Shown: positions 39,945-48,798 of the stretch, piece by piece
Layout of the letters: every line of letters starts with the position of its first letter
Position numbering within the stretch: the stretch's first letter is position 1
NCBI RefSeq assembly: GCF_019931065.1
Contig: NZ_JAIOUQ010000009.1
Coordinates: forward strand, 137,517 to 201,516
Direction of reading: 5' to 3'
From: Methanobacterium spitsbergense
Lineage (GTDB): Archaea > Methanobacteriota > Methanobacteria > Methanobacteriales > Methanobacteriaceae
DNA: 64,000 nucleotides
Made by a program: the position numbers and the translations under genes
The notes under the pieces: model-generated
What the model saw: the letters and a program-made list of their open reading frames with translations, nothing else
What the model was told of the DNA's origin: nothing
Databases searched by the model: none

Positions 39945-40324
39945 ACCTTACAAAATCATCAACTGGGGATGAAATTACACCCCTGGCACTTGCAATACAC
40001 GAACTCGTGAACAGACTTCCCATAACCATGCGAACAAAAAACACAAGAGGAGTTAGAATCGAAGAGGGTAAAGTAATTGACAATGATTATTCAGGCCCAA
40101 TTCTTGAAAAAGTACTTGAAAATGGAAAAATATCCAGTGAAACTCCGAATCATGGTCCTTACAAAGGCGTACCAGTTCTAGTGGTTCCTTTATTAGAAAA
40201 TGATGAAGTAATAGCTTCAATAGGTGTTGTAGATACAACAAAAGGAATTTACAGTGATATAATGCAAATAACTAAACGACCAGAACAGTTTGATAAAGAT
40301 AACTCGAGGGGGGAATTTTATTGA
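39941..40324 (+). CDS. DUF2111 family protein
   Basis: A 127-residue protein, usually found in this methanogen gene cluster. Strands [23 protein letters not shown] and [20 protein letters not shown] suggest a GAF- or PAS-like sensory fold, but no ligand residues can be named. ATGA overlap of four bases with mmp6 and a TTGA overlap with mmp5 show tight coupling. Function unknown. Confidence 0.82.
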   Translation: MNLTKSSTGDEITPLALAIHELVNRLPITMRTKNTRGVRIEEGKVIDNDYSGPILEKVLENGKISSETPNHGPYKGVPVLVVPLLENDEVIASIGVVDTTKGIYSDIMQITKRPEQFDKDNSRGEFY

Positions 40325-40776
40325 AAATAGCAATTTTCCCACCCAACTCACTTATACTTGCAGATCTCATTGAAAGAAGGGGCCATGAACCTCTTGTTTT
40401 GCAAAAAGAGATCAGAAAGAGGGTTACTGATGTTGAGATAGATTCACCACCATTAAATATTACAGCAGAAGAACCTATTAAAGGGCTTAAATATGCTGCA
40501 ATTGAAGTACCTTCAGGTGTTAGAGGAAGAATGGCAATATTTGGTCCTTTAATAGATGCTGCTGAAGCAGCAATAATAATGGAAGATGCACCTTTTGGTT
40601 TTGGATGTATTGGGTGTGCTAGAACCAATGAACTTTCAATGTTCTGCCTCAGAAAACGTGGAATACCTCTTTTAGAACTACATTATCCAACAACCAAAGA
40701 AGAAACAATGGAAGTTGTCAACAAGATCAATACATTCTTAGACCAGTTAGAGAAGTCGGAGGAATCAAATGGTTAA
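40321..40776 (+). CDS. Methanogenesis marker protein 5
   Basis: A 151-residue methanogen-specific protein. It starts [21 protein letters not shown], has [21 protein letters not shown] and a cysteine pair in [13 protein letters not shown], which could hold a metal or a redox disulfide. TTG start behind GAGGGGGGAA. It overlaps both neighbours. The cysteine pair together with the cluster-making genes downstream suggests a metal-handling role, which is inference. Confidence 0.85.
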   Translation: MKIAIFPPNSLILADLIERRGHEPLVLQKEIRKRVTDVEIDSPPLNITAEEPIKGLKYAAIEVPSGVRGRMAIFGPLIDAAEAAIIMEDAPFGFGCIGCARTNELSMFCLRKRGIPLLELHYPTTKEETMEVVNKINTFLDQLEKSEESNG

Positions 40777-42001
40777 AATAGCTCAAATATCATGCGGAAC
40801 AGATTACAGTGGTATTCAAAAAGAGATAGAAAAGGCCGCAGAAACATTTGGGGCCCAAATAATCATACCTGAAGCAGATCTGGACTACATAGATGAAGCT
40901 TATAAAAAGTTTGGATTTAATGCAGCAAGTACTGGTATAAGACTGATGATAGCTAGAGCCACATCCATAGTCGAAGGAAAAACAGATGCAGATGCAGTTT
41001 TTATAGCTACTTGTTTTAGATGTGCAGAAGGTGCACTTGTAAGGAATGAGATAAGGAGATTCATACAAAAGAACACCAATCTACCCGTTGTAACATATTC
41101 ATTTACAGAACGAACCAAGGCAGATGAACTATTCATAAGAATGGAAGCACTTTCAACTATAGTTGCTAGAAAAAGCCTACTTGCAAGAGAAAAGCAGGAA
41201 GGCCTTACATTAGGTATAGATTCAGGTTCTTCAACAACAAAAGTAGTTCTTATGGAGGATAACAAGGTAATAGGTACTGGTTGGTTACCCACAGCAGATG
41301 TTATAGAAACAGCTAACATTGGAATGGAACAGGCTTTCAAGGAAACAGATTACAAACTTGAGGATGTTGATGGTGTGGGTGTTACAGGATATGGAAGACT
41401 GAGAATAGGACACCATATGAATGCTCAACTTATCCAAGAAGAGCTCAGCGTTAACTCAAAAGGTGCAGTTTACCTTGCAAACAGGCAGAAAGGTGAAGCA
41501 ACAGTTCTTGATATTGGAGGAATGGATAACAAGGTCATAACAGTAAATGATGGAATACCTGACAACTTCACAATGGGAGGAATATGTGCAGGTGCATCTG
41601 GAAGATTCCTTGAAATGACCGCCAGAAGATTAGGCATAGATATAAGCGAACTTGGCCCATTAGCACTAAAAGGAAACTACAAAAATGCAGCATTAAACAG
41701 TTACTGTATAGTATTTGGAATTCAAGACCTTGTAACATCATTGGCAGCAGGAGGATCCAAGGAAGATGTAGCAGCCGCAGCTTGTTATTCGGTTGCAGAA
41801 CAGGTTTACGAACAACAACTTCAAGAGATTGATCTAAGGGAACCTCTTATCCAAGTTGGAGGTACATCACTTATAGGCGGTCTTGTTGAAGCGGTAAGCA
41901 CAGTATTAGGTGGAATTGAAGTCATAGTACCCGAAAACTCGCAGTACATAGGAGCTGTTGGTTCAGCACTTTTAGTATCCGGATTAGGAGTTAAGAAATG
42001 A
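40769..42001 (+). CDS. Methanogenesis marker protein 15 (BadF/HgdC-type ATPase)
   Basis: A 410-residue protein. Residues 145-405 form an ASKHA ATPase of the BadF/BadG/HgdC type: [13 protein letters not shown] (phosphate loop), [12 protein letters not shown] and [14 protein letters not shown] (the cluster-bridging cysteine region of HgdC), with [14 protein letters not shown] near the end. HgdC-type activators use ATP to drive an electron uphill into a partner through a [4Fe-4S] cluster shared by the dimer. The N-terminal 140 residues carry extra cysteines ([16 protein letters not shown]). An ATP-driven reductive step in Mcr activation is the obvious hypothesis. Confidence 0.92.
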   Translation: MVKIAQISCGTDYSGIQKEIEKAAETFGAQIIIPEADLDYIDEAYKKFGFNAASTGIRLMIARATSIVEGKTDADAVFIATCFRCAEGALVRNEIRRFIQKNTNLPVVTYSFTERTKADELFIRMEALSTIVARKSLLAREKQEGLTLGIDSGSSTTKVVLMEDNKVIGTGWLPTADVIETANIGMEQAFKETDYKLEDVDGVGVTGYGRLRIGHHMNAQLIQEELSVNSKGAVYLANRQKGEATVLDIGGMDNKVITVNDGIPDNFTMGGICAGASGRFLEMTARRLGIDISELGPLALKGNYKNAALNSYCIVFGIQDLVTSLAAGGSKEDVAAAACYSVAEQVYEQQLQEIDLREPLIQVGGTSLIGGLVEAVSTVLGGIEVIVPENSQYIGAVGSALLVSGLGVKK

Positions 42002-42555
42002 AGGTAGAATGCTACGATGAAAATGGGGCAGAAGTCTATGACATGATAATTAGACATATATTACAAGAAGTTCAAGTGTCTAGATCAATAGGTGATCTTC
42101 GGGTTTACGTTGATCCCAGAGAACCCATTTTTATAATTGTTGTTAAATTAGAAAAGGCTTCTCAACCAATTGTTATTGATGATTTTGCAGAATATAAATT
42201 CAACAAAGAAGGAAATGAAATGTTTATAAAGATCAATGATGAAACATACCTGCCTGACTTATTAGAAAAACTTTGGAAAACTGAAGGAAGAAACAAAATA
42301 CACCAGCCTAATCGTTTTGAAGTTATCATAGACGATCCTCAAACAGAATTAAAAGGAATGGTTGTACGTGACCCGCAGGATGACCTTAGAAATAAAGTTT
42401 ACGATGCTATATTTAGAATTATTCCTGAGGGTTTCAGGGTTATAGATCATAAATCCGTAGGAAATATTATTGCTTTAACATGTACAGATGAAATTATGAA
42501 GGATGAATGGCTTAGAAAAACCGACGAAATCATTGAGGAGGTTAAAAATGAATGA
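41998..42555 (+). CDS. Methanogenesis marker protein 17
   Basis: A 185-residue methanogen-specific protein, found in the Mcr activation complex with Mmp3 and Mmp7. It has no cysteine-rich motif apart from single cysteines; conserved-looking stretches are [28 protein letters not shown] and [19 protein letters not shown] overlap with mmp15 and 8-base overlap with nifB. Mmp7, its usual companion, is not in this window. Confidence 0.88.
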   Translation: MKVECYDENGAEVYDMIIRHILQEVQVSRSIGDLRVYVDPREPIFIIVVKLEKASQPIVIDDFAEYKFNKEGNEMFIKINDETYLPDLLEKLWKTEGRNKIHQPNRFEVIIDDPQTELKGMVVRDPQDDLRNKVYDAIFRIIPEGFRVIDHKSVGNIIALTCTDEIMKDEWLRKTDEIIEEVKNE

Positions 42556-43399
42556 ATCAAAATTTGCCCATATAACCAAGGTGCATCCATGTTTCAACGA
42601 GAAAATGCACGACAAAGTAGGGAGAATACATGTTCCTATCGCACCAAAATGTAATATTCACTGTGACTTCTGTACGAGGGAGATAAATAAATGTGAACAA
42701 CGTCCAGGTGTTGCATCTCGTGTAATGACAGTGGATCAGGCAGTGGAACATGTCAAAAAAGTGACTTCAGAAATGAACATAGCAGTTGTGGGAGTTGCTG
42801 GACCAGGAGATGCTCTTTTTAACAATGAAACATTTGAATTTTTTAAACGTATGGATGAAGAATTTCCAGATCTCATCAAATGTATGAGTACCAATGGACT
42901 TTTACTTCCAGAAAAGGCAGATGAAATAGCAGATCTTCATATAAATACTGTTACTGTTACTGTTAATGCAATTGACCCTAAGATTGGTAGCAAAATATAT
43001 TCGAATGTATTTTACAACGGTGAACTTTATACTGGAGAAGAGGCTTTCAATATATTATCCAAAAACCAGCTTGAAGGTATAAAAATGCTAGCTGAAAGGG
43101 GAGTTGTTGTAAAGGTTAATGCAGTATTAATTCCTGGTGTTAACGATAAACATATACTAGATATCGCAAAGAAGGTTAAAGAACAGGGAGCTTCACTAAT
43201 GAATGTTATACCTTTAATTCCTATGCACAAATTCAAAGACACTCCAAAACCCGGTTGTGCAGAATTAAGTGAGGTAAGAGATGCTGTTGAAGAGATAATA
43301 CCTGTTTTCAGGGCTTGCACGCAATGTAGGGCAGATGCTTATGGTGTTCCAGGAAAAGAAGACAAACATCTTGACATGACACCTTCGAGCCATTACTAA
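42548..43399 (+). CDS. nifB: NifB-type radical SAM enzyme
   Basis: A 283-residue radical SAM enzyme of the short archaeal NifB type without a NifX domain. The start HPCFNEKMHDKVGRIHVPI is a NifB hallmark; the radical SAM cluster motif is CNIHCDFC; a further cysteine lies in KCEQRPGVASR, and the C-terminal CTQCRADAYGVPG supplies auxiliary-cluster ligands. NifB fuses two [4Fe-4S] units with a carbide into the 8Fe core used by nitrogenase. No nitrogenase genes are near; it lies translationally coupled behind mmp17. The usual NES before RPGV is replaced. ATG 42548 has a strong GAGGAGGTT site, so the frame start at 42503 is rejected. Confidence 0.88.
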   Translation: MNESKFAHITKVHPCFNEKMHDKVGRIHVPIAPKCNIHCDFCTREINKCEQRPGVASRVMTVDQAVEHVKKVTSEMNIAVVGVAGPGDALFNNETFEFFKRMDEEFPDLIKCMSTNGLLLPEKADEIADLHINTVTVTVNAIDPKIGSKIYSNVFYNGELYTGEEAFNILSKNQLEGIKMLAERGVVVKVNAVLIPGVNDKHILDIAKKVKEQGASLMNVIPLIPMHKFKDTPKPGCAELSEVRDAVEEIIPVFRACTQCRADAYGVPGKEDKHLDMTPSSHY

Positions 43400-43427
43400 A
43401 AAAATTATGAATGAAATTTAATTCCAA

Positions 43428-43444
43428 TTTTTTTTTATTTTTTT
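43428..43444 (+). terminator. T-tract terminator after the marker operon
   Basis: Runs of nine and seven T residues separated by one A lie about 30 bases after the nifB stop and just before the mtnA promoter region. This is the usual form of an archaeal terminator. No hairpin is evident. Confidence 0.5.
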
Positions 43445-43485
43445 AATTAACAACTTTTGTATTATATAATGGAACGTGTTATCAA

Positions 43486-44415
43486 ATGAAAACAATGTAC
43501 TGGAAGGATAATAAACTATTTTTAATAGATCAGACCCTCTTGCCCGATGAAATTGTTTATCACGAATGTAAAACTTATGAAGATGTTATAACTGCAATAA
43601 AAACTATGAAGGTTCGTGGTGCTCCTGCAATTGGAGTTGCAGCAGCATTTGGGATGGTACTTGCAGAAATTGCTGGAGAAAATATAGAAAAAGCTGCAGA
43701 TAAAATTAAAAACGCAAGACCTACAGCCGTAAATCTCTCTTGGGCAGTTGATCGGGTTTTAAATTCTGAATCATTCATTGATGAAGCAATGCTTATGTAT
43801 AATGAGGATATCCAGACCAACAAGGCTATTGGCAAAAATGGGGCAGCAGTGATAGATGATGGAGACACGATATTAACCCATTGTAATGCTGGTGCACTTG
43901 CTTGTGTTGATTATGGAACTGCTCTTGGAGTTTTACGTGCTGCAAATGAGGAAGGAAAGAGAATTAAGGTTATCTGTGATGAAACACGCCCTCTTTGCCA
44001 AGGAGCTCGATTGAGTGTATTTGAAATGCAACAAGAAAAAATCCCTGTGAAATTGGCTGTGGACAGCGCTGCAGGACATTTAATGCAAAAAGGTATGGTT
44101 AATAAAGTTGTTATTGGTGCAGATAGGGTAGCCAAGGGAGGAGTAGCAAATAAAATAGGCTCGTTACTGGTTGCACTTGCTGCAAAAAGATTTAATATTC
44201 CCTTCTATGTTGCAGCGCCTAAAAGTACATTTGACAGTGAAAACTCTATTTACGATGTTGAAATAGAAGAAAGAGATGCTGATGAAGTGTTATACTTTGG
44301 TAAATGTAGAGTGGCACCTGAAGGAACAGAAATTGAAAATCCTGCCTTTGATATAGTACCATCAGATCTTATTACAGGTATAATAACTGAAGACGGAATT
44401 ATCAAACCTATTTAA
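43486..44415 (+). CDS. mtnA: S-methyl-5-thioribose-1-phosphate isomerase
   Basis: A 309-residue MtnA/eIF2B-like isomerase. The catalytic cysteine is in LTHCNAGALACVDYGTALG and the catalytic aspartate in IGADRVAKGG; MKVRGAPAIGVAAAFGM and DETRPLCQGARL are also diagnostic. In archaea lacking a full methionine salvage route, relatives may act on ribose 1,5-bisphosphate or 5-deoxyribose 1-phosphate, so the exact substrate is open. Convergent with trm5, with only 12 bases between stops. Confidence 0.9.
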   Translation: MKTMYWKDNKLFLIDQTLLPDEIVYHECKTYEDVITAIKTMKVRGAPAIGVAAAFGMVLAEIAGENIEKAADKIKNARPTAVNLSWAVDRVLNSESFIDEAMLMYNEDIQTNKAIGKNGAAVIDDGDTILTHCNAGALACVDYGTALGVLRAANEEGKRIKVICDETRPLCQGARLSVFEMQQEKIPVKLAVDSAAGHLMQKGMVNKVVIGADRVAKGGVANKIGSLLVALAAKRFNIPFYVAAPKSTFDSENSIYDVEIEERDADEVLYFGKCRVAPEGTEIENPAFDIVPSDLITGIITEDGIIKPI

Positions 44416-44427
44416 CAAAATATTTAG

Positions 44428-45450
44428 TTAATATATCCTGGCATCGATACCCATATGCCAAACACCAGGACTTTTTGATTTAACCTTCCTTGAATTTAGA
44501 ATTTCTACCTTACGTGGGTAGGCAGTCTCAATTATCCTTTCAATTGGTTGCTGATAATCAGATGCAAATTCATAGTAGTGAAGAATTCCTCCGGGTTTAA
44601 GAGATTTAATTGCTGTATCAAGAAAATTCCAAGCAGTTCCGGGTAAGTTCATGATAATTCGATCTGCTTTTAAATTTAAACCATTTAATACTTCTTCAAC
44701 ATCGCCTAGAATTGGAATAATGTTTCCTTCCAATTTATTTAAATTAATATTCTTTTTTAGATATTTGTATGCATAGGGATTAATATCAATAGCGTAAATT
44801 TTCACTTTATGTTTTCTTGCAATTGAAATTGAAAATGGACCTATACCTGTAAACATATCAACTATTATTTCATTATTTTTGACATGGTCTGTGATTCTTT
44901 TTCGTTCAGTAGCAAGACGCGGACTGAAATATACCTTTTTAACATCAAGCAGGAATCTGGAGCCAAATTCTTTATGCACGGTTTCTGACACATCTTCGCC
45001 AGATAGATATTCAAGTTCCCTTGTTCTTACAATTCCTTTTATTTCACTGATTTTCCGGTATACCGAGTTGCGTTTGGTGAATTTTAGGGCGGCTTCTCCA
45101 ATTATATATTTGTGGTCGTCAAAGTCTTCTGGAATTTCAAGTATTACAATATTGCCAATTATGTCAAAGGATTTTTTTATGTCTTCAATTTTACCGTTGT
45201 CTACTTTATTTTTTAAATAATCTTTAAGGCTTTTAGGTCCTTTTTTATGGATTTCAAAATTAGTATCAACAATTTCAACATTATCAACTTTTATTTCTTC
45301 CATTAACTCATTATCAGGCATTTTAATTAATGGAATGTAAACAAAGTCATCAACACGCTTTATTTTCATGTCAAGATTTATAAGTGATTGTTTCAATAGA
45401 AATCTACGAATTCTATCTGCATTGTTTTTTAGAACTTTTAAACCGATCAT
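44428..45450 (-). CDS. trm5: tRNA (guanine-N1)-methyltransferase, Trm5 family
   Basis: A 340-residue class I methyltransferase that makes m1G37 in tRNA, using S-adenosylmethionine. The N-terminal D1 domain is followed by a D2 domain (VYFSPRLATERKRI) and the Rossmann core with DMFTGIGPFSISIA, IYAIDINPYAYKYL and the NLPGTAWNFLD catalytic loop. GAGGAATCTA precedes the ATG at 45450; the frame's earlier start at 45462 lies upstream of that site. Identification is firm at family level. Confidence 0.92.
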   Translation of the reverse strand: MIGLKVLKNNADRIRRFLLKQSLINLDMKIKRVDDFVYIPLIKMPDNELMEEIKVDNVEIVDTNFEIHKKGPKSLKDYLKNKVDNGKIEDIKKSFDIIGNIVILEIPEDFDDHKYIIGEAALKFTKRNSVYRKISEIKGIVRTRELEYLSGEDVSETVHKEFGSRFLLDVKKVYFSPRLATERKRITDHVKNNEIIVDMFTGIGPFSISIARKHKVKIYAIDINPYAYKYLKKNINLNKLEGNIIPILGDVEEVLNGLNLKADRIIMNLPGTAWNFLDTAIKSLKPGGILHYYEFASDYQQPIERIIETAYPRKVEILNSRKVKSKSPGVWHMGIDARIY

Positions 45451-45563
45451 TAGATTCCTCATACATTTTTACATCAGTAATTTAATATTAATACCAATGA
45501 TTATAAATTTTATCAATAATTCAAATAGAATATTAAATATAAAAAGGATTGAAGGTGAACCCA

Positions 45564-46355
45564 ATGTTTTATTTTATTGGTCTAGGACTTTACGATGAAA
45601 AGGATATATCAGTCAAGGGCGTAGAAGCACTTAAAAAGGTTGAAGCAGTTTACGCAGAATTTTACACAGCAAAACTATTTGGGGGAAGTATCAGCTCACT
45701 TGAGGAAATTATTGGGAATGAAATAAAAATATTAACCCGAGAAGAAGTTGAAGAGGAGAATCTCCCTTTGAAAGAGGCAAAAATAAAAGATGTTGCATTT
45801 TTAAGTGCAGGAGATCCTTTAATTGCAACAACTCACTCTGAAATGTTAATAGAAGCGAAAAAAGCAGGAATAAAAACTACAGTTATTCATTCTTCTTCAA
45901 TTCTTTCTGCTGCACCAGGAATAGCTGGTCTTCAGGCATATAAATTTGGTAAAGTAACAACAATACCATTTACAGAAGAGAACTACTTTCCCCATTCACC
46001 CTATCTCGCAATTAAAGCCAATATGGATTCAAAATTACATACACTAGTTCTTTTAGATATAATGGCTCATGAAAATAGGTATATGACGGCAAACCAGGGA
46101 ATGGAATATTTGTTGCTAGCAGAAACAGATAAAAAACTAAAAATTGCAACAGAAGAAACTGTGGTTGTTGTAGTTGCACGTGCAGGGTCAGGTAATCCTT
46201 TAGTACGTGCTGATAGAATTAAAAACCTTATTAACTCTGATTTTGGCGGTCCATTACACTGTCTGATGATTCCAGGTGACCTTCATTTTATGGAAGCTGA
46301 AGCTCTTGTTGAACTTGCAGATGCACCTAAAGAACTTTTTGAAGATTTAATTTAG
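45564..46355 (+). CDS. dphB: Diphthine synthase
   Basis: Methylates the modified histidine of elongation factor 2 during diphthamide synthesis. The 263 residues follow the tetrapyrrole-methylase fold: FYFIGLGLYDEKDISVKG, LSAGDPLIATTHSEM and SSILSAAPGIAGLQAYKFG, then VVVARAGSGNPLVRAD. AAGGTGAACCCA places the start at ATG 45564, not at 45549. Divergent from trm5. Confidence 0.95.
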   Translation: MFYFIGLGLYDEKDISVKGVEALKKVEAVYAEFYTAKLFGGSISSLEEIIGNEIKILTREEVEEENLPLKEAKIKDVAFLSAGDPLIATTHSEMLIEAKKAGIKTTVIHSSSILSAAPGIAGLQAYKFGKVTTIPFTEENYFPHSPYLAIKANMDSKLHTLVLLDIMAHENRYMTANQGMEYLLLAETDKKLKIATEETVVVVVARAGSGNPLVRADRIKNLINSDFGGPLHCLMIPGDLHFMEAEALVELADAPKELFEDLI

Positions 46356-46394
46356 TATTTAAATATAAATTTATAATATTATTTGGAGAATTGA

Positions 46395-47318
46395 ATGAAT
46401 AAAAATATCTCTAGTGCAAAACCATTCTTAAAATGGGCAGGTGGGAAGAATCAACTCCTAAACGAACTTAATAATAGATTACCTCCGTATTTAAAGGATA
46501 CAAGGACCATAGAAAGATATGTGGAACCATTCGTTGGTGGAGGTGCAATGTTCTTTAACCTTAAAAAACATTACAAAGTCAAGGAATCTATTCTTTTAGA
46601 CATTAACAGAGAACTTGTAATGGCTTATCAAGTAATGAAAAATGATCATAAAATATTGATAGATATATTGAATGATATTGAAGAAAACCATTTAAAAAAA
46701 GATGAAATTGCACGTAAAGAGAATTATTACCGAATCAGGGATATTTATAACTCAGAAGTAGAGGATTTTGATTATGAAAATTACAATTATCCATGGATTG
46801 AAAGAACCAGCTACTTTATATTTATGAATAAAACTTGTTTCAATGGGTTATTCCGCCAAAATAAGAATGGAAAATTCAATGTGCCATTTGGACTATATAA
46901 AAATCCAAAAATATGTGATAAAACCAATATAAATTTGGTTCACCAAGCTCTCAGTGATACCGAAATAATATGCTCTGATTTTATAAATTCTGATAAATAC
47001 ATTGTGGAAGATGCATTTGTTTACCTTGATCCTCCATATAGGCCCCTAAGCAAAACATCCAATTTTACATCGTATTCTAAAGAAGGATTTACAGATTTTG
47101 ATCAGTTAAAGCTCGCTACATTTTTTAAAAAAATGGATCAGAAGGGTGCATATTTAATGTTAAGTAATTCTGACCCAAAAAATGAAGATTTAACAGATAA
47201 ATTTTTCGATAATTTATACAGCGAATTTAATATTGATATTGTTTATGCAAAAAGAAATATTAATCGAGATTCCTCTGGTAGGGGAACTATCAATGAGTTA
47301 ATTGTAAGGAATTTTTAA
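46395..47318 (+). CDS. DNA adenine N6-methyltransferase (Dam/D12 class), orphan
   Basis: A 307-residue D12-class adenine methylase. Motif I reads KPFLKWAGGKNQLL, the target-recognition start is ERYVEPFVGGGAMFF, and motif IV is the catalytic DPPYRPLSKTSNF; CFNGLFRQNKNGKFNVPFG is a further Dam hallmark. Dam-class enzymes usually methylate GATC. No restriction endonuclease gene is next to it, so it is an orphan that may act in regulation or repair, or a relic of a lost system. ATG behind TTTGGAGAA. Confidence 0.93.
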   Translation: MNKNISSAKPFLKWAGGKNQLLNELNNRLPPYLKDTRTIERYVEPFVGGGAMFFNLKKHYKVKESILLDINRELVMAYQVMKNDHKILIDILNDIEENHLKKDEIARKENYYRIRDIYNSEVEDFDYENYNYPWIERTSYFIFMNKTCFNGLFRQNKNGKFNVPFGLYKNPKICDKTNINLVHQALSDTEIICSDFINSDKYIVEDAFVYLDPPYRPLSKTSNFTSYSKEGFTDFDQLKLATFFKKMDQKGAYLMLSNSDPKNEDLTDKFFDNLYSEFNIDIVYAKRNINRDSSGRGTINELIVRNF

Positions 47319-47353
47319 TACTTTTATACTCATAAATGGTTCCGTTTATGTTG

Positions 47354-47623
47354 TTAAACCTTGTCTAAAAGTTGTGTTCCACTTTCAATTTTTGTTCCGG
47401 TAGTTGTTGGGGAAGTGTTAATAACTTCTTTATCTAAATATTCACATTTTTCAACATTTTGTAAAGGTATTAACACGTATTTTTGTCCTCCTTCCTTTTT
47501 TCCATAACTTATTTGGATTAAACCTCTTAATTCATCTATTTCCATACTTTCAACTCCAAATTCTCCCCTTTTGAAGTTATGCACATCACCGCTGGCCATA
47601 CCGACTTCGATTTTTTCTATCAT
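47354..47623 (-). CDS. Hypothetical protein
   Basis: An 89-residue protein I do not recognise. Residues 1-70 are probably a small beta-sandwich or barrel (EKIEVGMASGDVHNF, LIQISYGKKEGGQKYVLIPL), followed by a Ser/Thr-rich polar tail. ATG is set by GGGTGATTT. It is convergent with the methylase gene and divergent from the ABC exporter operon, so it has no clear operon partner. Confidence 0.65.
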   Translation of the reverse strand: MIEKIEVGMASGDVHNFKRGEFGVESMEIDELRGLIQISYGKKEGGQKYVLIPLQNVEKCEYLDKEVINTSPTTTGTKIESGTQLLDKV

Positions 47624-47718
47624 ATTAAATCACCCTTGGATTAATCATATTATTTAATATATTTTTCATGTTGCAAATATCTTCAGTTTTAGAATTACAT
47701 GTTTTTTTTTAGAAATCT

Positions 47719-47781
47719 TTTTATATGAATAGATACCAAGATTAAAATGTTACCGGAGGTAACAGAAATTACCTATGGTAA
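47719..47781 (+). promoter_or_regulatory. Promoter with two dyad operators for the ABC exporter operon
   Basis: A TATA-like TTTTTATATG at 47719-47728 predicts a start site near 47750. Exactly there lies a perfect dyad GTTACC-GGA-GGTAAC (47749-47763), and 19 bases farther on a second dyad TTACC-TAT-GGTAA (47769-47781). Two copies spaced by about two helix turns over the start site are what a dimeric repressor of a multidrug or metal exporter would use. No regulator gene is adjacent. Confidence 0.68.
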
Positions 47782-47858
47782 CTAAATAATACTATTTAAA
47801 ATAGTTAAACCAAGTTTAACATTAATTAATATTCATTAATTGAGGAGTGGATTGAATT

Positions 47859-48797
47859 ATGGATTATATGATAGAAGCTCAAGATCTAACAAAAAAATAT
47901 GAGGGCTTAACAGCTGTTGATAATCTTAGTATAGGTATAAAAAAGGGAGAAGTTTTTGGATTTTTAGGACCCAATGGTGCAGGTAAGACAACTTCCATTA
48001 AGATGATGGTGGGGCTTTTACGTCCAACAAGTGGTAAGGTAATTGTTAATGGAAAAGATATTAAAAACATTGAAAAGGGAACCATTGGTATGTGTCCTCA
48101 GGAACTTATGCTATGGGAAAATTTAACCTGTAAAGAAAGTCTTAATCTTATGGCAGACATGTATGAAGTCCCGAAAAATATAAGGGATCCAAGGGTTCAG
48201 AAACTTTTGGATGATCTATTCCTTTCTGAAAAAGCAGATACTGTGGTTTCTAAACTTTCAGGGGGTATGAAAAGACGTCTTAACCTTGCACTTGCAGTTA
48301 TCCATGAACCTGAGATAGTTGTACTAGATGAACCATCAGAGGGTCTAGATCCACAATCACGTCGTGTTTTATGGAATTACATACGTGCAATGAGAGATGT
48401 GGAAGGAAAAACTGTTATTTTAACAACACATATAATGGATGAAGCTGACCAGCTTAGTGATAGGATAGCAATCATAGACCATGGAAAGTTGATTCGCCTT
48501 GATACTCCTGCAAACCTAAAAAAAGAAATAGGTGAGGGAGATGTTGTTGATATGAAATTATCAGATCCATTAAAAAATCAGGATTTAATACAAGAACTTA
48601 CTCCTCAAGAAGATATTATTTCTGTAGTGGAAGTAAAGGGAAGGATCAACATCAGAGCATTGAATGCAATTGGAAAGCTACCGAAAATGATGCAAAGAGT
48701 TGAAAAGTTGGGTGTTGTTGTTGAAGATATATCAGTACGACAGAACACACTTGAAGATGTCTTCATAGAACTTACAGGAACAGGATTGAGGGAATAA
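47859..48797 (+). CDS. ABC transporter ATP-binding protein
   Basis: A 312-residue ATPase of the DrrA/CcmA-type exporters. Walker A is GPNGAGKTTSIKMM, the signature is KLSGGMKRRLNLAL, Walker B is EIVVLDEPSEGLDP and the switch histidine is in ILTTHIMDEADQL. The C-terminal 90 residues form the DUF4162-like extension usual in this group. It ends one base before the permease gene. Probably exports a hydrophobic compound or antibiotic; the substrate is unknown. Confidence 0.93.
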   Translation: MDYMIEAQDLTKKYEGLTAVDNLSIGIKKGEVFGFLGPNGAGKTTSIKMMVGLLRPTSGKVIVNGKDIKNIEKGTIGMCPQELMLWENLTCKESLNLMADMYEVPKNIRDPRVQKLLDDLFLSEKADTVVSKLSGGMKRRLNLALAVIHEPEIVVLDEPSEGLDPQSRRVLWNYIRAMRDVEGKTVILTTHIMDEADQLSDRIAIIDHGKLIRLDTPANLKKEIGEGDVVDMKLSDPLKNQDLIQELTPQEDIISVVEVKGRINIRALNAIGKLPKMMQRVEKLGVVVEDISVRQNTLEDVFIELTGTGLRE

Positions 48798-48798
48798 A

